This document shows positions 11,269 through 23,100 of a stretch of DNA of 64,000 bases, one piece after another. The stretch spans positions 372,001 through 436,000 of the forward strand of contig JAJKFL010000005.1 in NCBI GenBank assembly GCA_021186555.1, in the 5' to 3' direction. The stretch comes from Reticulitermes speratus. Its lineage: Eukaryota; Arthropoda; Insecta; Blattodea; Rhinotermitidae. The position numbers and the translations under genes are program-made. Below the pieces are notes generated by a model that saw nothing but the letters and a program-made list of their open reading frames with translations, searched no databases and was not told where the DNA came from. Numbering within the stretch: position 1 is the stretch's first letter; every line of letters begins with the position of its first letter.

Positions 11269-11924
11269 GGCACGTCATAAGTCACCTCCTGACTGATCCT
11301 ACATACAGACATTCTTCGTAATACTTGAGTTCGGACCGTGCGTCACAATCCATACCAAATACTACGACGGCAATGTCTGTACCACCGCAGTCACATGCTT
11401 CTACAGCATCTTGAATACGTCATCATGATCATCTAATGCTTCAGCCTCCTCTAAGAACACCTCCCCCACCACCACCTACCGTGCCGTCATGTATTGTTAC
11501 TGTCGGCAATTTGTTTGTTGTTAGTAGAACTGTAATAATGGGCAGGAGAGAGACCAGGTGATGGCGATCGCACCTTCTGCCAATTCTTTTTGGAACACTA
11601 ATATCACATAAATAAACAAATACACATATGTAGCGCATGTGCAGGACTGGAAGGGCAGACATGTGATACGATATCATCAGGAGAATATTTCTTCTTAGAC
11701 TGTTTGACTTTGAAGATGAATGCATTATATCCTTCGAAACATCGACAGAAGTAACCAGAGCGTGATATCCTACAAAATGTGCTTCTTCAAGAGTACCGCT
11801 GTGAGAACCTCAAACTGCACCTAACTAGGTCCTCATGTTTTCTGTTCATATCAGTAACACTTGCTTTGTTACTCACCTTGTGCTTCGTGTTCTCTATTGC
11901 AGTTACAACTACAATGTCTACAGA
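11269..11924. other. Unique spacer, no gene supported
   Basis: The minus strand has a 94-codon open frame (11725-11441) with no family I recognise and no neighbouring exon signals. The segment CCTTCGAAACATCGACAGAA at about 11731 resembles CGAAACATG motifs in other dispersed repeats here (37045, 47103). No RNA gene seen. Confidence 0.5.
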
Positions 11925-11981
11925 GTCAGTTCGTACCGCGCAGTAAACGCACTCGGCCTAGGTTATAAAAACCAAGCAGCT
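11925..11981 (+). mobile_element. 5' piece of the 114-bp-repeat element, locus B
   Basis: GAGTCAGTTCGTACCGCGCAG and the following bases to CCAAGCAGCTAGTAC match the first half of the 114-bp unit, close to the first unit at 7034 (TTCAGTTCGTACCGCGCAG). About ten bases later a 37-bp tandem array starts. The usual tail of the element is not found after that array. Confidence 0.65.
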
Positions 11982-11990
11982 AGTACTTCT

Positions 11991-12767
11991 GGCTTACGTT
12001 ACGATGCTTGCAATATCTCACGAAATAGGCTTACGTTACGATGCTTGCAATAGCTCACGAAATAGGCTTACGTTACGATGCTTGCAATATCTCACGAAAT
12101 AGGCTTACGTTACGATGCTTGCAATAGCTCACGAAATAGGCTTACGTTACGATGCTTGCAATAGCTCACGAAATAGGCTTACGTTACGATGCTTGCAATA
12201 TCTCACGAAATAGGCTTACGTTACGATGCTTGCAATAGCTCACGAAATAGGCGTACGTTACGATGCTTGCAATATCTCACGAAATAGGCTTACGTTACGA
12301 TGCTTGCAATATCTCACGAAATAGGCTTACGTTACGATGCTTGCAATAGCTCACGAAATAGGCTTACGTTACGATGCTTGCAATATCTCACGAAATAGGC
12401 TTACGTTACGATGCTTGCAATAGCTCACGAAATAGGCTTACGTTACGATGCTTGCAATATCTCACGAAATAGGCTTACGTTACGATGCTTGCAATAGCTC
12501 ACGAAATAGGTTTACGTTACGATGCTTGCAATAGCTCACGAAATAGGCTTACGTTACGATGCTTGCAATAGCTCACGAAATAGGCGTACGTTACGATGCT
12601 TGCAATATCTCACGAAATAGGCTTACGTTACGATGCTTGCAATATCTCACGAAATAGGCTTACGTTACGATGCTTGCAATAGCTCACGAAATAGGCTTAC
12701 GTTACGATGCTTGCAATAGCTCACGAAATAGGCTTACGTTACGATGCTTGCAATATCTCACGAAATA
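11991..12767. repeat. 37-bp tandem array I, 21 units
   Basis: The unit begins GGCTTACGTTACGATGCTTG and ends with CACGAAATA. There are 21 units in 777 bp with no length variation. The main variants are AATAGCTC or AATATCTC, plus GGCGTACG at three places. It starts about ten bases after a partial copy of the 114-bp element. No coding potential is seen. Confidence 0.96.
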
Positions 12768-13240
12768 TACATCTAATGACAGGATCACTTCAGGCGTATT
12801 CGCAAAATTGCGAAAAGCGAGTATTAGGATCGTCATGACTGTCTGTCCGTTTGTCTAACAGTCTGCATGAAACAATTCGGCTCCCACTACATGGATTTTG
12901 ATAAAATTTCACATTTGAGTATTTTTCGAAAACCTGTCGGGAAAATTTAAGTTTCTTTACAATCTGACAAAAATAACGGTACTTCACATGAAGACATATG
13001 TGCATTTATGATAATATCTCGCTAAATTCTTCTTAGAATGAGAAATGTTTCAGACAAAACTTGTACAGAAAACCAAAACACACATTCTATGTTCGATATA
13101 TTTTTTCTGAAAATCGTGCCTTTCATGAGAGAGTGTGGAAAATACGGTACAGCCAGACAGGCCACAGATGACAATATAATACGGCGCATGCGCTTTGCAT
13201 GCTGGATAACTAAGGCTACATACACACAGCATTTATAACA
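12768..13240 (+). other. Worn interspersed repeat of unknown class
   Basis: The segment includes a plus-strand stretch TGTCTGTCCGTTTGTC followed by AACAATTCGGCTCCCAC and TGGATTTTGATAAAATTTC. I remember this type of sequence as dispersed in many insect genomes. The minus strand at about 13022-13238 has short open frames (LSSVACLAVPYFPHSL, FSVQVLSETFLILRR) of a kind I also remember from repeated insect sequence. I cannot name the element or its ends. Confidence 0.35.
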
Positions 13241-13499
13241 CTTATTGCTTTTCCACGGCTACAATGGTTACGCGAACGCGCCGCAATGTTACCTTCAAAC
13301 CTACATTGCCTGCGTTGTTAAATGACAAACTGTAAATAATGTAGAAGTTTCGGTCGCGGCATAATCGAAATACAAAGTCGGTATCAGCTGGAGGCTCTGT
13401 AGAAACACACAAGAAACCCTAAGATATATAATAAATTTACTCAAACACAACAAATATATTTGATTCAAATCAGCATATATTTAGTTCAAGTCAGCTACA
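13241..13499. other. Unique spacer before the LINE
   Basis: AT-rich, with no gene seen. Just beyond it, around 13495-13535, lies CAGCTACATGTTTCAACCACATATAG, of which the core ACATGTTTCAACC is the reverse of the GAAACATGT motif found at 37045 and 47103. The exact LINE 5' junction lies somewhere here and is not resolved. Confidence 0.45.
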
Positions 13500-13637
13500 T
13501 GTTTCAACCACATATAGTCATCATTAGGCTGGTCAGAGGGAATAATTTTACGGAAACGACTATCAGCAATCGGGAGAAATAAATCCGTCGGACCAGATGG
13601 CATTCCTGGGGAAATTTTAAAGTTAGGTGGGGAAGCC

Positions 13638-15017
13638 ATGATTCCATATCTCGCGAGATTGCTGGGTATAACGATGAACAACAATTCTATCCCAGGGGAC
13701 TGGAAAAAAGCAATAGTGGTTCCTATTTATAAAGGGGGAGATCGATCGGTAGTGGGAAACTATAGACCGGTCAGTTTAACCTCAGTAGTTTGCAAACAAA
13801 TGGAGCACGTTATAGCAGGGTATCTAAGGCAAGTCTGGGAAATGAGTGAGTGGTTATATGAGGGTCAGCATGGATTTAGACCAGGGTACTCATGCGAAAG
13901 TCAAGTAGTCACAGTTTGTCAAGATATTGCTGATTCACTGGACGAGGGAGTCAGGACTGACGCGATTATAATAGATTTTTCAAAGGCTTTTGATTTAGTC
14001 CCACATGATAGGCTGCTTACAAAAATTGCGGAAACCGGAGTGGACTTGAGGGTAGTGGTATGGATAAAGGAATTTCTCTTAGGACGTTCGCAAAGAGTTA
14101 GAGTAGACGGACAACTATCTGAGGAAGTCAGAGTAACGTCGGGAGTGCCGCAAGGGAGCGTATTAGGTCCGTTGCTGTTCCTCGCTTATGTTAATGATAT
14201 TTGGAAAAACATTGAGTCAAATATACGGCTTTTCGCTGATGATTGTATAATATACAGGAGGATAATCGATAGTAGTGACATTGAAAATTTGCAGACAGAC
14301 TTAAATAGATTAGGGGAATGGGCGGTTGAAAATGAAATGAGGATAAATCCAGGTAAAAGTAAAGCAGTAAGCTTCAATAGAGCTAGGGTGAAAGGTACAC
14401 TGAGGTATTGTATTGTGGATCAACTAATTCCAGGGGCAAATAGCTTTAAGTATTTAGGAATAATTATAAGCAGCGACCTAAGCTGGGCAGATCATGTAAA
14501 TTATACACTAAGAAAATCATGGAAGGCTCTTCATTTCGTAATGCGTATACTCAAAAGGGCAAATAATAATACGAAACGTTTAGCTTATACGGCACTAGTG
14601 AGACCGATACTTGAGTATGGAGCGGTGTGTTGGGACCCATACAGAGAAGGTCAGGTAAGCGCTTTGAATCGCGTGCAAAAGAGAGCGGCAAAATTTGCAA
14701 ATAATACAAATGAATCGGGTTGGGAAACATTGACACAGCGTAGAGCGATAGCCCGAATATGCGCCCTTTTCAAAGCATACACCGGGGGACGGGCTTGGAA
14801 AACGATAGGGGATAGACTGCTAAAACCATGCTACCTGGGTAGGGACGATCATAGTCGGAAAATTAGGACTAGGAAACAAAGAACAGATGTAGGTAAATAT
14901 TCATTTGTAAATAGGACCATAAAAAGCTGGAACCAATTACCTCCAAGCGTACTAGCGACTTTCCCCTGTAAATTAAGCAATTTTAGAAAAAGGGTCAAGA
15001 AAGTCATTACAAGCTAA
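13638..15017 (+). CDS. Non-LTR retrotransposon reverse transcriptase (ORF2 C-terminal part)
   Basis: The product is an RNA-directed DNA polymerase that would make cDNA of its own RNA at a nicked chromosomal site. The first ATG gives 459 residues, but the frame is open upstream to about 13517 and encodes KSVGPDGIPGEILKLGGEA, the usual start of the domain, so the ATG is probably not a true start. Visible motifs are NYRPVSLTS (residues 41-49), GFRPGYSCESQ (79-89), IIDFSKAFDLVPHDRL with catalytic D113, SGVPQGSVLGPLLFLAYVND (168-187), LFADD with D201 and D202, NPGKSKAVSF (247-256) and FKYLGIIISSDLSW (270-283). A C-terminal region with VRPILEYGAVCWDPY and RVQKRAAKF follows. All catalytic aspartates are present. 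The family is CR1/L2/Jockey-like by overall look, and the exact clade is unsure. The endonuclease is missing, so the copy cannot be autonomous. Confidence 0.93.
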   Translation: MIPYLARLLGITMNNNSIPGDWKKAIVVPIYKGGDRSVVGNYRPVSLTSVVCKQMEHVIAGYLRQVWEMSEWLYEGQHGFRPGYSCESQVVTVCQDIADSLDEGVRTDAIIIDFSKAFDLVPHDRLLTKIAETGVDLRVVVWIKEFLLGRSQRVRVDGQLSEEVRVTSGVPQGSVLGPLLFLAYVNDIWKNIESNIRLFADDCIIYRRIIDSSDIENLQTDLNRLGEWAVENEMRINPGKSKAVSFNRARVKGTLRYCIVDQLIPGANSFKYLGIIISSDLSWADHVNYTLRKSWKALHFVMRILKRANNNTKRLAYTALVRPILEYGAVCWDPYREGQVSALNRVQKRAAKFANNTNESGWETLTQRRAIARICALFKAYTGGRAWKTIGDRLLKPCYLGRDDHSRKIRTRKQRTDVGKYSFVNRTIKSWNQLPPSVLATFPCKLSNFRKRVKKVITS

Positions 15018-15249
15018 GGGTTTTTAAGTGAGGATTAAATAAGAATAAGGGATGTGAAGTGAAGGGGTGTGAAGTGATGTGAAGTGAAGTGCTTTGGTTT
15101 CAAAGTGAAGTGAAGTGAAGTGAATTAAGTTCTTGGGAGATATAATTATCATGTACTATGGTCTGTCTTTATACTGAGGATATTCTAACGCACTGAAATT
15201 AACTAATGTGTGGGTGTTTATTGTAATGTGCGTGTGTGTTTTTTTCTTG

Positions 15250-15835
15250 TATTGTGTATAGGTGTTTTTGTAAGGTGTGGATGTTTTTTGTAAGGTGTGG
15301 ATGTTTTGTAATGTGTGTATGGTGTTCTAATATGTGTACTAATATTTACTGTATGTATTTTGTTTTGTATGTGTATGGGTGTTTTTGTAAGGTGTGGATG
15401 TATTTGTAAGGTATGGTGTTCTAATATGTGTACTTGTATTTACTGTATGTATTTTGTTTTGTATGTGTATGGGTGTTTTTGTAAGGTGTGGATGTATTTG
15501 TAAGGTATGGATGTTTTTGTAAGGAGTGGATGCTTCTGTAAGGTGTGGATGTTTTTGTAATGTGTGTACGGTGTTCTAATGTGTGTACTTGTATTTACTG
15601 TATGTATTTTTTTTTTGTATGTGTATGGGTGTTTATGTAAGGTGTGGATGTATTTGTAAGGTGTGGATGTTTTTGTAAGGTGTGGATGCTTTTGTAAGGA
15701 GTGGATGCTTTTGTAAGGTGTGGATGTTTTTGTAATGTGTGTACGGTGTTCTAATGTGTGTACTTGTATTTACTGTATGTATTTTGTTTTGTAATTGTGT
15801 ATAGTTTGTTTTGTATTGTTACTTTTATGTATATT
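15250..15835. repeat. Compound tandem repeat in LINE 3' UTR, copy 2
   Basis: The same about 18-bp subrepeats (GTAAGGTGTGGATGTTTTT type) and larger blocks as at 2281-2990, with a different number of subrepeats per block. Short plus-strand frames rich in Tyr, Cys and Val (for example from 15315) are by-products of the repeat. Confidence 0.85.
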
Positions 15836-15841
15836 ATATGT

Positions 15842-16577
15842 CCATTTGTATTGTGTGTACTAGTGTAAGGACTACTGCCACCGGGTGAAAACATTTGTAT
15901 TGTGTGTACTAGTGTAAGGACTACTGCCACCGGGTGAAAACATTTGTATTGTGTGTACTAGTGTAAGGACTACTGCCACCGGGTGAAAACATTTGTATTG
16001 TGTGTACTAGTGTAAGGACTACTGCCACCGTGTGAAAACATTTGTATTGTGTGTACTAGTGTAAGGACTACTGCCACCGTGTGAAAACATTTGTATTGTG
16101 TGTACTAGTGTAAGGACTACTGCCACCGGGTGAAAACATTTGTACTGTGTGTACTAGTGTAAGGACTACTGCCACCGGGTGAAAACATTTGTATTGTGTG
16201 TACTAGTGTAAGGACTACTGCCACCGTGTGAAAACATTTGTATTGTGTGTACTAGTGTAAGGACTACTGCCACCGTGTGAAAACATTTGTATTGTGTGTA
16301 CTAGTGTAAGGACTACTGCCACGGGTGAAAACATTTGTATTGTGTGTACTAGTGTAAGGACTACTGCCACCGTGTGAAAACATTTGTATTGTGTGTACTA
16401 GTGTAAGGACTACTGCCACCGGGTGAAAACATTTGTATTGTGTGTACTAGTGTAAGGACTACTGCCACCGGGTGAAAACATGTGTATTGTGTGTACTAGT
16501 GTAAGGACTACTGCCACCGGGTGAAAACATTTGTATTGTGTGTACTAGTGTAAGGACTACTGCCACCGGGTGAAAAC
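15842..16577. repeat. 49-bp tandem array in LINE 3' UTR, copy 2 (15 units)
   Basis: Same unit as at 2994-6668, with the same ACCGGGTG / ACCGTGTG alternation. It has 15 units against about 75 in the other copy. One unit has lost a base near 16321. The array ends in the LINE 3' terminus. Confidence 0.96.
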
Positions 16578-16606
16578 CCAATTGCAGTAAATAATAATAA
16601 TAATAA

Positions 16607-17158
16607 AAGTACACAGTTGAGTTTAGGGTTTAGATCTCAATGTTTTACATAAGTATTGTTTGTATAAAATACATACATACATATAAAGTTGGGTAGCCTT
16701 AGGCTATCAGACTGACCATCGCGCGGTTAGGTGATCTAATATGGTGACGACTGTGCTTTAAACAGCTAAGTAATCTTAAACTGAAGAAATAAATGTTCTT
16801 TTGTGATGAAACTAGAATCCAGACTCCTTAATGACCTGTCACATTCTGCCACAATTTGTACTTTGAATAAGACACAGTGCGCTGACAAGAGTTGGCAAGA
16901 CTTAAAGTGCTTTGCTGTATAAAGCAATTTGTTACAAAACGCATTACAAATCCGAAATTAACAAATCTGCTTGTATGACAGAGGCAAGGTTGCTATGGCG
17001 ATGGAGTGAGGGGCTGCACGCGGGTCTTCTGCGCAAATGGTTCCTTGAATGGAATTAGCCACTTCTATAATGGAGATGGCAGTGAATATGAAACTGGAAA
17101 TTAAAGGACATGATCTTGTTTCGAAAGGCTCAGGAAGGTCTGTGTTAGCCGTGTCCAT
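16607..17158. other. Unique spacer, no gene supported
   Basis: Non-repetitive sequence between the LINE tail and the large 37-bp array. It contains a short ACATACATACATA stretch near 16671. Open frames across 16958-17237 run into the array and show no domain. Confidence 0.5.
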
Positions 17159-20100
17159 TCTAATGACACGAGACTGCAAGGCTACACAAGTGGACTGTAA
17201 TGACACGAGACTGCAAGGCTACACAAGTGGACTGTAATGACACGAGACTGCAAGGCTAAACAAGTGGACTGTAATGACACGAGACTGCAAGGCTAAACAA
17301 GTGGAATGTAATGACACGAGACTGCAAGGCTAAACAAGTGGACTGTAATGACACGAGACTGCAAGGCTAAACAAGTGGACTGTAATGACACGAGACTGCA
17401 AGGCTACACAAGTGGACTGTAATGACACGAGACTGCAAGGCTAGACAAGTGGACTGTAATGACACGAGGCTGCAAGGCTAGACAAGTGGACTGTAATGAC
17501 ACGAGACTGCAAGACTAAACAAGTGGACTGTAATGACACGAGACTGCAAGGCTAAACAAGTGGACTGTAATGACACGAGACTGCAAGGCTAAACAAGTGG
17601 ACTGTAATGACACGAGACTGCAAGGCTAGACAAGTGGACTGTAATGACACGAGACTGCAAGGCTAAACAAGTGGACTGTAATGACACGAGACTGCAAGGC
17701 TAGACAAGTGGACTGTAATGACACGAGACTGCAAGGCTAGACAAGTGGACTGTAACGACACGAGACTGCAAGACTAAACAAGTGGACTGTAATGACACGA
17801 GACTGCAAGGCTAGACAAGTGGACTGTAATGACACGAGACTGCAAGACTAAACAAGTGGACTGTAATGACACGAGACTGCAAGGCTAAACAAGTGGACTG
17901 TAATGACACGAGACTGCAAGGCTAAACAAGTGGCCTGTAATGACACGAGACTGCAAGGCTAGACAAGTGGACTGTAATGACACGAGACTGTAAGGCTAGA
18001 CAAGTGGACTGCAATGACACGAGACTGCAAGGCTAGACAAGTGGACTGTAATGACACGAGACTGCAAGGCTAGACAAGTGGACTGTAATGATACGAGACT
18101 GCAAGGCTAAAAAAGTGGACTGTAATGACACGAGACTGCAAGGCTAGACAAGTGGACTGTAATGACACGAGACTGCAAGGCTAGACAAGTGGACTGTAAT
18201 GACACGAGACTGCAAGGCTAGACAAGTGGACTGTAATGACACGAGACTGCAAGGCTAAAAAAGTGGACTGTAATGACACGAGACTGCAAGGCTAAACAAG
18301 TGGACTGTAATGACACGAGACTGCAAGGCTAAAAAAGTGGACTGTAATGACACGAGACTGCAAGGCTAAACAAGTGGACTGTAATTACACGAGACTGCAA
18401 GGCTAGACAAGTGGACTGTAATGACACAAGACTGCAAGGCTAAACAAGTGGACTGTAATGACACGAGGCTGCAAGGCTAAAAAAGTGGACTATAATGACA
18501 CGAGACTGCAAGGCTAAACAAGTGGACTGTAATGACACGAGACTGCAAGGCTAAACAAGTGGACTGTAATGACACGAGACTGCAAGGCTAAAAAAGTGGA
18601 CTGTAATGACACGAGACTGCAAGGCTAAACAAGTGGACTGTAATGACACGAGACTGCAAGGCTAAAAAAGTGGACTGTAATGACACGAGACTGCAAGGCT
18701 AAACAAGTGGACTGTAATTACACGAGACTGCAAGGCTAGACAAGTGGACTGTAATGACACAAGACTGCAAGGCTAAACAAGTGGACTGTAATGACACGAG
18801 GCTGCAAGGCTAAAAAAGTGGACTATAATGACACGAGACTGCAAGGCTAAACAAGTGGACTGTAATGACACGAGACTGCAAGGCTAAACAAGGGGACTGT
18901 AATGACACGAGACTGCAAGGCTAAACAAGTGGACTGTAATGACACGAGACTGCAAGGCTAAAAAAGTGGACTGTAATGACACGAGACTGCAAGGCTAAAC
19001 AAGTGGACTGTAATGACACGAGACTGCAAGGCTAAAAAAGTGGACTGTAATGACACGAGACTGCAAGGCTAAACAAGTGGACTGTAATGACACGAGACTG
19101 CAAGGCTAAAAAAGTGGACTGTAATGACACGAGACTGCAAGGCTAAACAAGTGGACTGTAATGACACGAGACTGCAAGGCTAAACAAGTGGACTGTAATG
19201 ACACGAGACTGCAAGGCTAAACAAGTGGACTGTAATGACACGAGACTGCAAGGCTAAACAAGTGGACTGTAATGACACGAGACTGCAAGGCTAAACAAGT
19301 GGACTGTAATGACACGAGACTGCAAGGATAAACAAGTGGACTGTAATGATACGAGACTGCAAGGCTAAACAAGTGGACTGTAATGACACGAGGCTGCAAG
19401 GCTAAACAAGTAGACTGTAATGACACGAGGCTGCAAGGCTAAACAAGTGGACTGTAATGACACGAGGCTGCAAGGCTAAACAAGTGGACTGTAATGACAC
19501 GAGACTGCAAGGCTAAACAAGTGGACTGTAATGACACGAGGCTGCAAGGCTAAAAAAGTGGACTATAATGACACGAGACTGCAAGGCTAAACAAGTGGAC
19601 TGTAATGACACGAGGCTGCAAGGCTAAACAAGTGGACTGTAATGACACGAGACTGCAAGGCTAAACAAGTGGACTGTAATGACACGAGGCTGCAAGGCTA
19701 AACAAGTGGACTGTAATGACACGAGACTGCAAGGCTAGACAAGTGGACTGTAATGACACAAGACTGCAAGGCTAAACAAGTGGACTGTAATGACACGAGG
19801 CTGCAAGGCTAAAAATGTGGACTATAATGACACGAGACTGCAAGGCTAAACAAGTGGACTGTAATGACACGAGGCTGCAAGGCCAAACAAGTGGACTGTA
19901 ATGACACGAGACTGCAAGGCTAAACAAGTGGACTGTAATGACACGAGGCTGCAAGGCTAAACAAGTGGACTGTAATGACACGAGACTGCAAGGCTAGACA
20001 AGTGGACTGTAATGACACAAGACTGCAAGGCTAACAAGTGGACTGTAATGACACGAGCCTGCAAGGCTAAAAAAGTGGACTATAATGACACGAGACTGCA

Positions 20101-23100
20101 AGGCTAAACAAGTGGACTGTAATGACACGAGGCTGCAAGGCTAAACAAGTGGACTGTAATGACACGAGACTGCAAGGCTAACAAGTGGACTGTAATGACA
20201 CCAGACTGCAAGGCTAAACAAGTGGACTGTAATGACACGAGGCTGCAAGGCTAAAAAGTGGACTATAATGACACGAGACTGCAAGGCTAAACAAGTGGAC
20301 TGTAATGACACGAGCTGCAAGGCTAAACAAGTGGACTGTAATGACACGAGACTGCAAGGCTAAACAAGTGGACTGTAATGACACGAGACTGCAAGACTAA
20401 ACAAGTGGACTGTAATGACAAGAGACTGCAAGGCTAGACAAGTGGACCGTAATGACACGAGACTGCAAGACTAAACAAGTGGACTGTAATGACACGAGAC
20501 TGCAAGGCTAGTCAAGTGGACTGTAATGACACGAGACTGCAAGGCTAAACAAGTGGACTGTAATGACACGAGACTGCAAGGCTAACAAGTGGACTGTAAT
20601 GACACGAGACTGCAAGGCTAGACAAGTGGACTGTAATGACACGAGACTGCAAGCTAAACAAGTGAACTGTAATGACACGAGACTGCAAGGCTAAACAAGT
20701 GGACTGTAATGACACGAGACTGCAAGGCTAGACAAGTGGACTGTAATGACACGAGACTGCAAGGCTAGACAAGTGGACTGTAATGACACGAGACTGCAAG
20801 ACTAAACAAGTGGACTGTAATGACACGAGACTGCAAGGCTAGACAAGTGGACTGTAATGACACGAGACTGCAAGACTAAACAAGTGGACTGTAATGACAC
20901 GAGACTGCAAGGCTAAACAAGTGGACTGTAATGACACGAGACTGCAAGGCTAAACAAGTGGCCTGTAATGACACGAGACTGCAAGGCTAGACAAGTGGAC
21001 TGTAATGACACGAGACTGCAAGGCTAGACAAGTGGACTGTAATGACACGAGACTGCAAGGCTAGACAAGTGGACTGTAATGACACGAGACTGCAAGGCTA
21101 AAAAAGTGGACTGTAATGACACGAGACTGCAAGGCTAGACAAGTGGACTGTAATGACACGAGACTGCAAGGCTAGACAAGTGGACTGTAATGACACGAGA
21201 CTGCAAGGCTAGACAAGTGGACTGTAATGACACGAGACTGCAAGGCTAAAAAAGTGGACTGTAATGACACGAGACTGCAAGGCTAAACAAGTGGACTGTA
21301 ATGACACGAGACTGCAAGGCTAAACAAGTGGACTGTAATGACACGAGACTGCAAGGCTACACAAGTGGACTGTAATGACACGAGATGCAAGGCTAGACAA
21401 GTGGACTGTAATGACACGAGGCTGCAAGGCTAGACAAGTGGACTGTAATGACACGAGACTGCAAGACTAAACAAGTGGACTGTAATGACACGAGACTGCA
21501 AGGCTAAACAAGTGGACTGTAATGACACGAGGCTGCAAGGCTAAAAAAGTGGACTATAATGACACGAGACTGCAAGGCTAAACAAGTGGACTGTAATGAC
21601 ACGAGGCTGCAAGGCTAAACAAGTGGACTGTAATGACACGAGACTGCAAGGCTAAACAAGTGGACTGTAATGACACGAGGCTGCAAGGCTAAACAAGTGG
21701 ACTGTAATGACACGAGACTGCAAGGCTAGACAAGTGGACTGTAATGACACAAGACTGCAAGGCTAAACAAGTGGACTGTAATGACACGAGCCTGCAAGGC
21801 TAAAAAAGTGGACTATAATGACACGAGACTGCAAGGCTAAACAAGTGGACTGTAATGACACGAGGCTGCAAGGCTAAACAAGTGGACTGTAATGACACGA
21901 GACTGCAAGGCTAGACAAGTGGACTGTAATGACACCAGACTGCAAGGCTAAACAAGTGGACTGTAATGACACGAGGCTGCAAGGCTAAAAAAGTGGACTA
22001 TAATGACACGAGACTGCAAGGCTAAACAAGTGGACTGTAATGACACGAGGCTGCAAGGCTAAACAAGTGGACTGTAATGACACGAGACTGCAAGGCTAAA
22101 CAAGTGGACTGTAATGACACGAGACTGCAAGACTAAACAAGTGGACTGAAATGACACGAGACTGCAAGGCTAGACAAGTGGACCGTAATGACACGAGACT
22201 GCAAGACTAAACAAGTGGACTGTAATGACACGAGACTGCAAGGCTAGTCAAGTGGACTGTAATGACACGAGACTGCAAGGCTAAACAAGTGGACTGTAAT
22301 GACACGAGACTGCAAGGCTAGACAAGTGGACTGTAATGACACGAGACTGCAAGGCTAGACAAGTGGACTGTAATGACACGAGACTGCAAGGCTAGATAAG
22401 TGGACTGTAATGACACGAGACTGCAAGGCTAAACAAGTGGACTGTAATGACACGAGACTGCAAGGCTAGACAAGTGGACTGTAATGACACGAGACTGCAA
22501 GGCTAAACAAGTGGACTGTAATGACACGAGGCTGCAAGGCTAGACAAGTGGACTGTAATGACACGAGGCTGCAAGGCTAGACAAGTGGACTGTAATGACA
22601 CGAGACTGCAAGGCTAGACAAGTGGACTGTAATGACACGAGGCTGCAAGGCTAGACAAGTGGACTGTAATGACACGAGGCTGCAAAGCTAGACAAGTGGA
22701 CTGTAATGACACGAGACTGCAAGGCTAGACAAGTGGACTGTAATGACACGAGACTGCAAGGCTAGACAAGTGGACTGTAATGACACGAGGCTGCAAGGCT
22801 AGACAAGTGGACTGTAATGACACGAGACTGCAAGGCTAAACAAGTGGACTGTAATGACACGAGACTGCAAGGCTAAACAAGTGGACTGTAATGACACGAG
22901 ACTGCAAGGCTAAAAAAGTGGACTGTAATGACACGAGACTGCAAGGCTAAACAAGTGGACTGTAATGACACGAGACTGCAAGGCTAAAAAAGTGGACTGT
23001 AATGACACGAGACTGCAAGGCTAAACAAGTGGACTGTAATTACACGAGACTGCAAGGCTAGACAAGTGGACTGTAATGACACAAGACTGCAAGGCTAAAC

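Larger units (their letters stand above)
13500..16606 (+). mobile_element. 5'-truncated LINE with satellite-bearing 3' UTR, copy 2
   Basis: The parts in order are: reverse transcriptase and C-terminal region (open from about 13517 to 15017); a 3' leader rich in GTGAAGTGAAG (15040-15125); a compound subrepeat array (15250-15835); a 49-bp array of 15 units (15842-16577); the 3' terminus AACCCAATTGCAGTAA and a short (TAA)n at 16588-16603. The endonuclease and ORF1 are absent, so the copy is 5' truncated. Both repeats in the 3' UTR recur in the same order and with the same terminus at 2050-6710, so they belong to the element. I did not find a target-site duplication for this copy. Its single uninterrupted reading frame suggests it is younger than the other LINE fragments here. 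Confidence 0.85.

Noticed and set aside
10538-11321. Cys/Arg/Ile-rich and His/Gln-rich repeat proteins
   Set aside because: These are translations of the 12-bp array, open in most frames on both strands.
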